Assembly: GCF_937958655.1 (NCBI RefSeq)
Contig: NZ_CALGNH010000049.1
Location: 1 to 57,294, forward strand
Direction: 5' to 3'
DNA from: an uncultured Winogradskyella sp.
Lineage (GTDB): Bacteria; Bacteroidota; Bacteroidia; Flavobacteriales; Flavobacteriaceae
Length of the DNA: 57,294 bases
The notes under the pieces were generated by a model. It ran no database searches. It was not told the origin of the DNA and worked only from the letters and a program-made list of their open reading frames with translations. The position numbers and the translations under genes are program-made. Below, in pieces: positions 42,307 to 50,770 of this stretch (the first letter of the stretch is position 1; each line of letters opens with the position of its first letter).

Positions 42307-43062
42307 TTACTCTTCTTCCTTTTCTTGAACAACGACTTTATCCTTCTTAAAAATCGGTACTAAATAGGCGACGTTAAAGCCAAAACCAACACCAAAGCGT
42401 CCGCTATCAAAAGTTCTGTTAAACCCTGGGATGTATAGATTTTCGTAGTTATCTATTGAGGTTTCAGAAATTAGACCTTTTAATTGTACATTGATCCCAG
42501 CATAAAAGTTATTAAACATCTCTGCCTTCATACCAATGAGTAGTTCTGCCCAAAGTGCCGTTAAGCCATTAAATTCTGTACCCGCTTCTACAGCAAATTG
42601 CTGATCCCAATATTGGTTATTTACGTTGTAAATGCTATAGTTATTTAAGGTTTGGCTATATGTACTAGCTCCAACTCTAAACCCAGCGTAGATCATATTC
42701 TCCATATCTAACCAGTTTTTATAAAAGTTGAGGTCTACTCCACCTTTAAAATAGCTTCCTTTTGTAGTGTTGCTTAAAACTTCATTTTCTAAGGTACGTT
42801 CTTCATTACCAATCTCACCTGCCAAATATATTTTTTTGGTGAGCCTGTAATCTCCCATAATTTCTATGCCTGTATAGTTGTCGTCAATAAAAGTTCTGAC
42901 GATTTTACTTAAATCTGCTCCAAGCCGTAAACCGTACTTTTGTTTATAAATTAAGGTGTCATTAACCGTTTTGTTTTGGTCTTGTGCAAAAGCCATTGTG
43001 GATAACAAAAGCAGTATAATTAGGCTTCTAATGGAAGATACGTACATGTACTGTGTTTTCAT
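42307..43062 (-). CDS. DUF6048 family exported protein
   Basis: I use the ATG giving MKTQYMYVSS; the frame extends seven codons further only with a TTG. The signal peptide ends at MAFAQ. The mature protein is a beta-barrel-like porin-family protein (YGLRLGADLSKIVRTF, YFKGGVDLNFYKNW, GRFGVGFGFNVAYLVPIF), so outer membrane is likely. It overlaps the DUF6452 gene by 35 bases, and the two families are a recurring pair in flavobacteria. Function unknown. The C-terminus ends in a charged tail, EKEEE. Confidence 0.85.
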   Translation of the reverse strand: MKTQYMYVSSIRSLIILLLLSTMAFAQDQNKTVNDTLIYKQKYGLRLGADLSKIVRTFIDDNYTGIEIMGDYRLTKKIYLAGEIGNEERTLENEVLSNTTKGSYFKGGVDLNFYKNWLDMENMIYAGFRVGASTYSQTLNNYSIYNVNNQYWDQQFAVEAGTEFNGLTALWAELLIGMKAEMFNNFYAGINVQLKGLISETSIDNYENLYIPGFNRTFDSGRFGVGFGFNVAYLVPIFKKDKVVVQEKEEE

Positions 43063-43573
43063 TTTCAATGGTAGTTTCAACAATTTCTATGGCACTTATC
43101 CAAGCATTTGTTTCATCCTCTAAATTTACATTTAATTGTGTGAAAATACTTTTATAACCACATGCTCTAGAGACATATAAAAATTCAGGTATGTATGAGA
43201 TTTCTATAATATCGGTATTAGATGTTGTAGTGTCATTTTCGTCTAACCTTAGGTTTGTATTTTGCTCTAGTACAAACCTAGAGGTTATAATTTCACCTTC
43301 GTTTCCAATAAGAAGCGGAAGGGCTAGCGCATTTGTATTGGTATTAAAAATTAGGGTTTTAGGGCCTTCACTTTCTGGTGGGTTAGGGTCAGGTAAGTTT
43401 TCGCCATAAGCTGTTAATCTTGGGACGCTTTTAAGATCTTCGGTACTGTTAATATCGTAAAATTCTACTAACAGCAGAGGTGTTGTCTGTGTGCCTTCGG
43501 CGCAAATATCATCGCGCTCACAATTCTGTAAGCAGATAACTAAGCAAAAGAGGAGTTTATAAATATTTTTCAT
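43028..43573 (-). CDS. DUF6452 family lipoprotein
   Basis: A 181-residue protein with lipobox-like CLQNC (Cys about 18) followed by ERDDICAEGTQTTPLLLVEFYD, the DUF6452 hallmark, and a late conserved SRACGYKSIF. The mature protein is probably a beta-sandwich anchored in the envelope. It follows rlmD by three bases and overlaps DUF6048 by 35, so the three are co-transcribed. A role together with the DUF6048 barrel is inferred from constant pairing. Confidence 0.87.
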   Translation of the reverse strand: MKNIYKLLFCLVICLQNCERDDICAEGTQTTPLLLVEFYDINSTEDLKSVPRLTAYGENLPDPNPPESEGPKTLIFNTNTNALALPLLIGNEGEIITSRFVLEQNTNLRLDENDTTTSNTDIIEISYIPEFLYVSRACGYKSIFTQLNVNLEDETNAWISAIEIVETTIENENTVHVRIFH

Positions 43574-43576
43574 AGA

Positions 43577-45028
43577 CTATTTCTCAAACAAGGCCACAGT
43601 TTCAATATGAGCTGTATGTGGAAATTGATCCACTAAACTAAGCTTTTTTATCTCATAGCCAGCTTGTATTAATTGCTCTGTATCTCTAGCTTGTGTAGCC
43701 GGGTTACAAGATACATAAACCAAACGTTCTGCATTAAGGTTTATTATTTTTTTAAGGGTTTTAGGCGCAATACCTGCTCTTGCAGGATCTAAAATAATGG
43801 TTCGTATTTTGTTGGTACATTCAGGGTGTTCTGTTAAAAATTTGCCGACATCAGCCGCGTAAAATTCTAAACCCTCAATGTTATTACGCTTTGCATTTTT
43901 TGTGGCATCCTCAATGGCAGATGCAATAATATCAACACCTATTATTTTGGTATTATCTGCTTTACTGGCAATAATTTGTCCTATAGTACCTGTACCGCAA
44001 AAAAGGTCTAAGACTACCGAATTATCTATGGCTTCTTTCTTCTCTAAGGCGTAATCTACTACTTTGGTGTAGAGTTTTTCTGCACATTTTGGGTTGGTCT
44101 GAAAAAAACTTTTCATACTAATTTCAAAATTTAAACCTAAGAGTTGTTCAACAATTTTATCATTACCATAGATAAGTTTTATACTGCCTGTTGTTGCAAT
44201 AGTTCTATCTCCAACTTCATCATTAATGGTGTGGAGTAATCCAGCTACTCTTTCACCAAACAATTCAACTAAAAACTTAGCAAATGCGTTTAAATCAAAT
44301 TTTGGCAAATTATAAGAGGTTGTAACTAAATTAAATAACAGCTTATTGGTTTTGTAGGATTTTCTTACAACAAAATACCTAAAGAAGCCTTCTTTTTTTG
44401 GGCCATGCCAAGGGGCTAAGCCTGTGTTTTTGCAATAGACTCTAATACTTTTTAAGTGGTTTTCAACCTCAGGATCAAAAAGTCCAGAATCTTTATTTAA
44501 ATTTTCTCCACACCACCAAAGACCACGTCTTTTAAAACCAAGGGTAAATTCATCAACATCAGTTTTCAAAGTTCTGTCGTAGCCTATAGCTGAGAAGCCA
44601 TATTCCATTTTATTTCTGTAATGAAACGTATGAGGTGATTTTACAAACTCGTCAAACTTATCTTCAATATCTAAAACTTTACCTATACGCTTAAATAATT
44701 CGAGCGTGCTTTGTTTTTTGTAATGGTGTTGATTTTCAATAGGTAATTGAATGTATGGCGCGCCAGGAATCTCTTGATAGGGCATTTCTAGTTCGTCATC
44801 AGAAGGTTTTAAGACATCTAGCAGTTTACATTCAGCATATTTTTTGCTCGATTTCTTTACTTGAGCTTTTACCAATTGGCCAGGCAGTGTGTTTGGTACA
44901 AATACCACAAACTCACCATAGTCATTTCGTAGGCGACCAATCCCTTTTCCTCCAAAAGCATAGTCTTCAATTAAAATCTCAATAATTTGTCCGCGTTTTA
45001 CAAATTTGTTGCGTTCTCGTCGTGGCAT
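43577..45028 (-). CDS. rlmD: 23S rRNA (uracil-C5)-methyltransferase RlmD type
   Basis: Methylates uracil C5 in 23S rRNA, U1939 in E. coli. An N-terminal TRAM domain (about 5-65) precedes the methyltransferase domain: FFQTNPKCAEKLY, VLDLFCGTGTIGQI, ILDPARAG and the catalytic C441 in VSCNPAT. The cysteines that hold the 4Fe-4S cluster in E. coli RlmD are absent: that region reads EMPYQEIPGAPYIQL. It is therefore a cluster-free form, and the target base might be U747 or both. First gene of a three-gene operon. Confidence 0.9.
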   Translation of the reverse strand: MPRRERNKFVKRGQIIEILIEDYAFGGKGIGRLRNDYGEFVVFVPNTLPGQLVKAQVKKSSKKYAECKLLDVLKPSDDELEMPYQEIPGAPYIQLPIENQHHYKKQSTLELFKRIGKVLDIEDKFDEFVKSPHTFHYRNKMEYGFSAIGYDRTLKTDVDEFTLGFKRRGLWWCGENLNKDSGLFDPEVENHLKSIRVYCKNTGLAPWHGPKKEGFFRYFVVRKSYKTNKLLFNLVTTSYNLPKFDLNAFAKFLVELFGERVAGLLHTINDEVGDRTIATTGSIKLIYGNDKIVEQLLGLNFEISMKSFFQTNPKCAEKLYTKVVDYALEKKEAIDNSVVLDLFCGTGTIGQIIASKADNTKIIGVDIIASAIEDATKNAKRNNIEGLEFYAADVGKFLTEHPECTNKIRTIILDPARAGIAPKTLKKIINLNAERLVYVSCNPATQARDTEQLIQAGYEIKKLSLVDQFPHTAHIETVALFEK

Positions 45029-45046
45029 TAATTATAAATTAGAGTG

Positions 45047-45054
45047 CAAATATA
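45047..45054 (-). promoter_or_regulatory. -7 box of the rlmD operon
   Basis: Minus-strand TATATTTG fits TAnnTTTG, 18 bases before the rlmD ATG. No clear -33 TTG. Confidence 0.45.
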
Positions 45055-45129
45055 GTTGCATTTTAAAAATACCTTTAATTAATTTGATTATAACACTTCA
45101 CTATGAATTTCATAAATATTTAGTAATTT

Positions 45130-45255
45130 GCAGTCCTCTAGGGATGATTTCTTTCCCACGCTGAATTTTCAAAACTTTTGAAAGGATAAAGGTAGATAAG
45201 GAACTCGCTAAGCGAGATTAGGCATACACTACTCTTTGCTTGGTTTATGTTAAAC
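45130..45255 (+). ncRNA. Candidate structured RNA or leader upstream of rocD
   Basis: Stems seen: GGGA/TCCC near 45141-45157; TTTCAAAA (45167-45174) with TTTTGAAA (45176-45183); AAAGGTAG (45188-45195) with CTAC-T-CTTT (45229-45237), enclosing CTCGC (45204-45208)/GCGAG (45212-45216); and GTTTA/TAAAC (45243-45255). A weak -7-like TAATTTG (45124-45130) precedes it. This could be a 6S-Flavo or Flavo-1 type RNA or a cis-regulator of rocD; I cannot assign it by eye. Confidence 0.4.
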
Positions 45256-45271
45256 TTTAAAAACTTTTAAA

Positions 45272-46549
45272 ATGGCTGGTTTAGACCAATTAACGTCGCA
45301 ACAAGCGATTGATTTAGAAAACAAGTATGGTGCACATAATTACCATCCATTACCAGTGGTATTACATAAAGGAGAAGGTGTGTATGTTTGGGATGTAGAA
45401 GGCAAAAAGTATTACGATTTTTTATCGGCTTATTCTGCTGTAAACCAAGGGCATTGTCACCCTAAAATTGTCAATGCAATGACCAATCAGGCCCAAACAC
45501 TGTCATTAACCTCTCGTGCCTTTTATAACGATATGCTTGGGCGTTATGAGAAGTTTGCAACCGAGTATTTTGGTTTTGATAAGCTTTTACCAATGAATAC
45601 TGGTGCTGAGGCTGTTGAAACTGCTTTAAAGTTATGCAGAAAATGGGCTTATGAGGTTAAAGGTATTGATGAAAATGAAGCAGAAATTATAGTATGCGAG
45701 AATAATTTTCATGGACGAACCACAACCATTATTTCATTTTCTAACGACCCTGTTGCCAGAAAAAACTTTGGACCATATACAGATGGATTTATAAAAATAG
45801 AATACGATAATTTAGAAGCGTTAGAGCATGCGTTACAAGCCAACAAAAATGTAGCAGGCTTTTTAGTTGAGCCTATACAGGGTGAGGCTGGTGTTTATGT
45901 GCCTTCTGAAAATTATTTAGTAAAAGCAAAAGCACTTTGCGACGCTCATAACGTCTTATTTATTGCAGATGAAGTGCAAACAGGTATTGCAAGAACAGGA
46001 CGTTTATTAGCAACTTGCGGCAATTGTAATTGCTTGGATAAAAATTGCTCATCTACACCAGATGTAAAACCAGATGTTTTAATATTAGGAAAAGCTTTAT
46101 CTGGTGGTGCCTATCCTGTTTCAGCGGTTTTAGCTAATGATGCTGTTATGAATGTTATTAAGCCAGGTAACCATGGTAGTACTTTTGGTGGTAACCCTAT
46201 TGCAGCAGCTGTGGCTATTGCGGCTTTAGAAGTTGTTAGAGACGAAAAATTAGCTGAGAATGCATATAAACTTGGTAATTTTTTTAGATCTGAGTTAAAT
46301 ACATATATTGAAACAAGCGGTATTGTAAACTTAGTAAGAGGTAAAGGATTACTCAATGCCATAGTTATTAATGACACCGAGGATAGTGATACAGCTTGGA
46401 ATATCTGCTTAAAACTTAGAGATAATGGTCTTTTAGCAAAGCCAACGCATGGTAATATCATTCGTTTTGCACCGCCTTTGGTAATGACCGAAGATGAGTT
46501 GTTAGATTGTGTATCTATAATTACTAAAACGTTGAATGAATTTGAGTAA
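45272..46549 (+). CDS. rocD: Ornithine--oxo-acid aminotransferase
   Basis: PLP enzyme converting ornithine to glutamate semialdehyde. Class-III signatures: [58 protein letters not shown] and the PLP Lys region [18 protein letters not shown]. Between the last two lies an insert [11 protein letters not shown] (C249, C252, C254, C259), a possible metal site not found in the plain RocD layout. Length 425. A long, structured 5' region precedes it and a strong bidirectional terminator follows. Confidence 0.95.
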   Translation: MAGLDQLTSQQAIDLENKYGAHNYHPLPVVLHKGEGVYVWDVEGKKYYDFLSAYSAVNQGHCHPKIVNAMTNQAQTLSLTSRAFYNDMLGRYEKFATEYFGFDKLLPMNTGAEAVETALKLCRKWAYEVKGIDENEAEIIVCENNFHGRTTTIISFSNDPVARKNFGPYTDGFIKIEYDNLEALEHALQANKNVAGFLVEPIQGEAGVYVPSENYLVKAKALCDAHNVLFIADEVQTGIARTGRLLATCGNCNCLDKNCSSTPDVKPDVLILGKALSGGAYPVSAVLANDAVMNVIKPGNHGSTFGGNPIAAAVAIAALEVVRDEKLAENAYKLGNFFRSELNTYIETSGIVNLVRGKGLLNAIVINDTEDSDTAWNICLKLRDNGLLAKPTHGNIIRFAPPLVMTEDELLDCVSIITKTLNEFE

Positions 46550-46572
46550 TTACATCTGATTTTATTAATAAA

Positions 46573-46613
46573 AAAAGAGGTCATCTTAAAAGTAATTTTA
46601 GATGACCTCTTTT
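46573..46613. terminator. Bidirectional terminator between rocD and sbtA
   Basis: AAAAGAGGTCATCT (46573-46586) and AGATGACCTCTTTT (46600-46613) are a perfect 14-bp inverted repeat with A-tract and T-tract ends, serving both convergent genes. Confidence 0.9.
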
Positions 46614-46615
46614 CA

Positions 46616-47587
46616 TTAAAAGAAATTACACATTTGTATAATACACAAATACAAGGGCATGCCTAATGTTATATTAAATGGAAATGTTATGGCTAGTGCC
46701 ATTGGTAAATACAAACTAGGGTTTGCTCTTGGCACAGCGATGCGCATTGCAGCAGGTACTGCAATATAAGACGCGCTAGCAGCTAATATTGCGAACAAAA
46801 GCCTGTTGCCATCACTGTCAGTAAATAAGGAACTTGCTACAGCGACTAGGCATCCATTTAATATAGGGATAACAATAGCAAATACTAATGCAAACCATCC
46901 TTTTTTAAGAAATGCAGATAACTTTTTACCACTTGTTATTCCCATATCTAATAAGAACACGGCTAAAAATCCTTTAAATATATCTGTTGTAAAAGGCTTA
47001 ATACCTTCCGCTTGTTGATCGCTTGCTAAAAAACCGACAACCAAACTTCCGAGAATTAGTAGAACACTGCCGTTAGTTAAAGCATGCTTCACCACTTTAC
47101 CCATTGAGATTTTAATAGGATTTTCTTTATCGTATAGCGATATAAGCAGTAAACCTACGATAATGGAAGGCGCCTCCATTAAGGCCATAACAGCAACCAT
47201 ATGTCCGCCAAAGCTTATTTGCTCAATTTCTAAAAATGAAATAGCTGTAACAAACGTTACAGCACTCACAGAGCCATAAGATGCAGCAATAGCACCAGCA
47301 TTAGCGACATTAAATTTTCGTCTAAGAATAAAGTACGTATATATGGGTACAACAATTGCTAATAAAATTCCAAATAAAAGCGACCAAATTATTTCTAAAT
47401 TAAGGTCGCTGTGAGAAAGTTCTTGTCCGCCTTTAAATCCTATTGATAATAGTAAATAAAGCGATATAAACTTAGAGGAATTGGGTGGTATTTCTAAATC
47501 ACTTTTAAGTTGTACTGCAATAATTCCTAAAAAGAAGAATAAGAGTGCCGGATTTGTTAAATTATCAAATAACAAATGTAAATCCAT
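46616..47587 (-). CDS. Sodium-dependent bicarbonate permease, SbtA family
   Basis: Inner-membrane transporter of about ten helices. Features of the family: LTNPALLFFFLGIIAVQLKSDLEIP at the start, LLLSIGFKGGQEL, IAASYGSVSAVTFVTA and AAMRIAVPRANPSLYLPMALAITFPFN near the end. SbtA proteins import bicarbonate with Na+. At 323 residues it is the usual size. Downstream gene of a three-gene minus-strand unit whose divergent neighbour is a LysR regulator, as for inorganic-carbon genes elsewhere. No SbtB-type PII protein is present. Confidence 0.88.
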   Translation of the reverse strand: MDLHLLFDNLTNPALLFFFLGIIAVQLKSDLEIPPNSSKFISLYLLLSIGFKGGQELSHSDLNLEIIWSLLFGILLAIVVPIYTYFILRRKFNVANAGAIAASYGSVSAVTFVTAISFLEIEQISFGGHMVAVMALMEAPSIIVGLLLISLYDKENPIKISMGKVVKHALTNGSVLLILGSLVVGFLASDQQAEGIKPFTTDIFKGFLAVFLLDMGITSGKKLSAFLKKGWFALVFAIVIPILNGCLVAVASSLFTDSDGNRLLFAILAASASYIAVPAAMRIAVPRANPSLYLPMALAITFPFNITLGMPLYLCIIQMCNFF

Positions 47588-47623
47588 AACTATAAGTCTA
47601 TTTAATGAGGTTAGTTATAAAGC

Positions 47624-47935
47624 TTACTTCTTAATAAAAGTGATATCAAGTTTACCGTTTATAATAATATCAAAGTTTTTGCGTCTTGCTGTGTCTATAT
47701 AGCTTTTTGCAATTTCTTTTTCATTTAGTAATTCTTTAATACGAGCATTTTCGTATGTAGTATCACAATTTTCATCACCTTCGCATAGACTTAACCGTTG
47801 TATTTTGTGGTAGTTTATTTTTTGATCAATTAAGGCATTAATGATATGAGATGCCTCAGAAGGTCTAAACATACCCTCTACTAAATTAATTTTTTGTTCT
47901 GTTTTTGTTTCGGTTTGTTTTAATGATTCTGCCAT
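47624..47935 (-). CDS. Small hypothetical protein encoded with the SbtA permease
   Basis: A 103-residue soluble, charged protein: VEGMFRPSEASHIINALIDQKINYHKIQRLSL, a CEGDENC segment (two Cys) and a final FDIIINGKLDITF. Similar short proteins exist in flavobacteria without a known role. It lacks the T-loop and ferredoxin-fold pattern of SbtB/PII, although it occupies the position where SbtB might be expected. The spacing (36 bases to sbtA, 25 from the gene upstream) indicates one operon. Confidence 0.7.
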   Translation of the reverse strand: MAESLKQTETKTEQKINLVEGMFRPSEASHIINALIDQKINYHKIQRLSLCEGDENCDTTYENARIKELLNEKEIAKSYIDTARRKNFDIIINGKLDITFIKK

Positions 47936-47960
47936 GTTGTTTTGTTTTTAAAATTAGATA

Positions 47961-48179
47961 TTAATTAGTTTCCATTAATTTGATAATAGCAACGCACGCA
48001 ATTATAAATCCGCTTATTGCGAGTTGCTCCATAAAGATATTGTCATTTAAATACGAAAGTGTAAGCAATCCAGATATGCTGAGTAAGATTAATCCAGATA
48101 GTGCCTTTGTCTTCGCTGATGAAGTTTTTCTTTTAGTATTTCCTACTACGATAGAATTTTGAGTGTTTATTCTTTCCAT
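47961..48179 (-). CDS. Small two-helix membrane protein, first gene of the sbtA operon
   Basis: A 72-residue protein with a basic Ser/Thr/Lys-rich N-terminus (about 1-25, KRKTSSAKTK). Two transmembrane helices follow (about 27-43 and 51-68), ending KLMETN. No family recognised. Its start lies 105 bases from the divergent LysR regulator, so it is the probable first target of that regulator together with the rest of the operon. Confidence 0.6.
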   Translation of the reverse strand: MERINTQNSIVVGNTKRKTSSAKTKALSGLILLSISGLLTLSYLNDNIFMEQLAISGFIIACVAIIKLMETN

Positions 48180-48260
48180 TTTAATACTATTAATTGTTTC
48201 TTAAAATTTAATACGCTGCAAAGTTGAGATAAAAAATTTATTTATTTTTATATATATTTT

Positions 48261-48275
48261 TTATAACATACATAA
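48261..48275. promoter_or_regulatory. Candidate LysR-type operator
   Basis: TTAT-N7-ATAA, an interrupted palindrome of the T-N11-A class bound by LysR regulators, lies in the divergent gap nine bases before the LysR ATG. The region is very AT-rich, so chance is possible. Confidence 0.35.
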
Positions 48276-48284
48276 ATATATCTT

Positions 48285-49208
48285 ATGAATTATACGTTAC
48301 ATCAGCTTCAAATTTTCTTAAAAATTACCCAATTAAAGAGTATTACCAAGGCTTCCGAAGCTTTGTTTCTAAGTCAGCCAGCTGTATCTATACAATTAAA
48401 AAAATTTCAGGATCAGTTTTCTATTCCTTTAACAGAAGTGGTAGGTAGACAACTTTATGTAACAGATTTTGGATGGGAGATAGCTGAGGCTGCAGAGCGA
48501 ATTCTTAATGAGGTAGAAGCTATCAATTATAAAACCTTATCGTTTAAAGGGCAAGTGGCTGGGCGGTTAAAAATTTCAGTAGTATCTACTGGTAAATACG
48601 TAATGCCTTACTTTTTATCGGACTTTACAAATAAACATGCTGGTGTAGATTTGATTATGGATGTAACAAACAAGAGTAGTGTAGTAAGAAGTTTAGAAGA
48701 AAATAAAGTTGATTTTGCTTTGGTTTCTGTAATCCCAGATCAATTAAATTTAGAACGGATAGAGCTTATGGAAAATAAGCTGTTTTTGGTAGGTAGCGCC
48801 AACGACAAATTTAATCGTAATGTAAAAAAAGGAAAAATATTTGAAAAGTATCCGATGTTATATAGAGAAGATGGGTCTGCAACCAGAAATGCCATGGAAA
48901 CGTTTATTGCAAGTTATAATATTTCAACAAGAAAGAAAATGGAACTTACCTCTAACGAAGCCTTAAAACAGGCTGTAATAGCTGGGTTGGGATATTCTAT
49001 AATGCCGCTAATAGGTATAAAAAACGAAATTAAAAATGGGGATTTACAAATTATACCGTTTAATGGATTACCTATTGTTACAAATTGGAATTTGGTTTGG
49101 CTAAAGTCTAAAAACCTGTCTCCCACAGCTTTGGCTTATCTCGAGTTTTTAAAAAACGAAAAAGAAAGAATTATTAATGAAAATTTTGACTGGCACATGG
49201 ATTACTGA
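48285..49208 (+). CDS. LysR-family transcriptional regulator (CbbR/CysB-like)
   Basis: The N-terminal winged helix-turn-helix reads YTLHQLQIFLKITQLKSITKASEALFLSQPAVSIQLKKF (first 45 residues, shown in part), followed by a substrate-binding domain (GRLKISVVSTGKYVMPYFLSDF, EALKQAVIAGLGYSIMPLIG). Length 307 is typical. It is divergent from the sbtA operon and so most likely controls bicarbonate uptake in response to a metabolite, as CbbR and CcmR do; that is inference from context. Convergent with the acyltransferase gene 13 bases downstream. Confidence 0.9.
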   Translation: MNYTLHQLQIFLKITQLKSITKASEALFLSQPAVSIQLKKFQDQFSIPLTEVVGRQLYVTDFGWEIAEAAERILNEVEAINYKTLSFKGQVAGRLKISVVSTGKYVMPYFLSDFTNKHAGVDLIMDVTNKSSVVRSLEENKVDFALVSVIPDQLNLERIELMENKLFLVGSANDKFNRNVKKGKIFEKYPMLYREDGSATRNAMETFIASYNISTRKKMELTSNEALKQAVIAGLGYSIMPLIGIKNEIKNGDLQIIPFNGLPIVTNWNLVWLKSKNLSPTALAYLEFLKNEKERIINENFDWHMDY

Positions 49209-49221
49209 AACAATCTAAACC

Positions 49222-50331
49222 TTAAACCTTGTAACGCGACTGCTTGGTGACTTTTTCATAAATTTTTCGGATGCCAGAATATACAAATGCATTGCTTTTA
49301 ACATAGTAAAATGCTATAAAACAAACCGTAGTTAAAAACAGTAGTGCGCCAATAACCGCTTGCCATGGGTTTAAGGTTTTGCCTATAATAGTATTTAACC
49401 CAAATCCTGTAAAGCTTCCATAAATAATAATAAAATGTATAACGTAAATAGACAGTGTTTTCTGACCTATTTTAAGGATTAGAGATTGTTTTACGTAGTT
49501 TTCAGCCAAATAGAATACTGCAAACAATACAAGGACATTACCTAATCTTGTGTAGAGGTAATTGTAATTGGCTACACCATAAAATACATCTACATTAAAC
49601 ATAAGGTATAGTTCTTTAAACAGCCAAGATGATTTATGAATAAGAACCATGCCCACAACAAAGAAGACTGTAATTATAGATATTTTAAATTTAGGATGCT
49701 CTAAATACTTATAAAAAAGTGTGGCTATAAATGCTCCAAAGCAAATGTACCCAAACCATGGTATAATGGTAAATACAGATCCGTTAACTTTAGTTAAGTA
49801 GTTAGAAAATATAAGCGGTAATTTATGTATTACTAAAGTTCTGTATAGCGGTTCTGTAGTGAAAATAATAATCGCTAGTAAGAGCATTAATCCTGAAAAA
49901 ATGTACGTTTTTTTATTTACTAAATTGTACAATAAAATCACTATTATTAAAGATAGGCCAATGCATTGTAATACATCGACGATTAAAAAATACAGTTTAA
50001 ATTCTCCTATTAACCATTCAAAAATTGGTATTCGTAAAGCGTAACCTATACCTATTAGCATTAAACCTCTTAATAAACCCTTACGTATTCTTTGTTTGCT
50101 ACAACCAGTCTGCTTGGCTTTAATTAATAAATAAGAAAAAATTAAACCAGAAATTGTAAAAAATGTTGGTGCGGTGAGTCCACGAAAGTATTTCCAACAG
50201 CTATATAGCATATGGCTTTCATCTCTATACTGAACATCTAATACTGTATCAATAAAGTGTCCTTGCAACATCATTAAGATGGCGAATGCTCTAACAGCAT
50301 CAATAAAGTAAAGACGTTTTGTGGCGCTCAA
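49222..50331 (-). CDS. Multi-helix membrane acyltransferase (DUF1624/heparan-alpha-glucosaminide N-acetyltransferase-like)
   Basis: About ten transmembrane helices. The start RLYFIDAVRAFAILMMLQGHFIDTVLD has the R-A-F-A and buried His of the family; RGLTAPTFFTISGLIFSYL is the second hallmark. Members acetylate sugars or surface polymers across the membrane. The basic C-terminus is cytoplasmic. The start is TTG, as no upstream in-frame ATG exists and the next Met lies inside helix 1. Monocistronic. A related acyltransferase-3 protein is the main alternative. Confidence 0.82.
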   Translation of the reverse strand: MSATKRLYFIDAVRAFAILMMLQGHFIDTVLDVQYRDESHMLYSCWKYFRGLTAPTFFTISGLIFSYLLIKAKQTGCSKQRIRKGLLRGLMLIGIGYALRIPIFEWLIGEFKLYFLIVDVLQCIGLSLIIVILLYNLVNKKTYIFSGLMLLLAIIIFTTEPLYRTLVIHKLPLIFSNYLTKVNGSVFTIIPWFGYICFGAFIATLFYKYLEHPKFKISIITVFFVVGMVLIHKSSWLFKELYLMFNVDVFYGVANYNYLYTRLGNVLVLFAVFYLAENYVKQSLILKIGQKTLSIYVIHFIIIYGSFTGFGLNTIIGKTLNPWQAVIGALLFLTTVCFIAFYYVKSNAFVYSGIRKIYEKVTKQSRYKV

Positions 50332-50419
50332 AATGGTATTTACATTTTAAAAAACAAAAGTAATACTTAGAGATTTAACATTTCAAGATTAAAAAAATAG
50401 GTGCCATATAATAAGCAAT

Positions 50420-50770
50420 TTACTTTGTAACCACTGTTATTTGTTTGCCAAGCAATGCCGCTGTACCGGCTGCTAAGCCACCGACAAGACCAGTTATTAT
50501 AATTAATAAATAAGGGTTACTACCTAAATAGAGTAATTGAGAAATACGCTTGGCTAATGTGTAATCATTACCACTGCTTAATGCGAAACTGTAAACACTC
50601 CAAAAAAGAAATATAGCTAAAAAAGGGACAAAAAAGACTGCGAATTTTTTAAGTGGAATAAACAATGCCGAAGCCAAAGCAGCAGTCATAACAGACCACC
50701 AAGGTAGAAAAAGCGATAAAATAAGAGCCAAAACCAAAGTCGCTATAAAATTTAAAATTGTTTTATTCAT
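50420..50770 (-). CDS. Small four-helix membrane protein, hypothetical
   Basis: A 116-residue hydrophobic protein with four predicted helices (NFIATLVLALILSLFLPWW, AALASALFIPLK, FAVFFVPFLAIFLFWSV, PYLLIIITGLVGGLAAGTAALLG). No family recognised and no charged active-site residues. It overlaps the end of the penicillin acylase gene by eight bases, so the two are translated together. A role linked to that enzyme is possible but unsupported otherwise. Confidence 0.7.
   Translation of the reverse strand: MNKTILNFIATLVLALILSLFLPWWSVMTAALASALFIPLKKFAVFFVPFLAIFLFWSVYSFALSSGNDYTLAKRISQLLYLGSNPYLLIIITGLVGGLAAGTAALLGKQITVVTK

Noticed and set aside
45130..45255. tRNA, SRP RNA or tmRNA before rocD
   Set aside because: No TTCGA-type T-loop, no GGAA-type SRP apical loop and no tag-coding frame; kept only as an unassigned structured RNA.
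46111..46584. 157-codon frame antisense to rocD
   Set aside because: Shadow of a strongly supported rocD; composition is not protein-like and no family is recognised.
47624..47935. SbtB-like PII protein
   Set aside because: Position suggested it, but the sequence lacks the PII-type fold pattern and T-loop.
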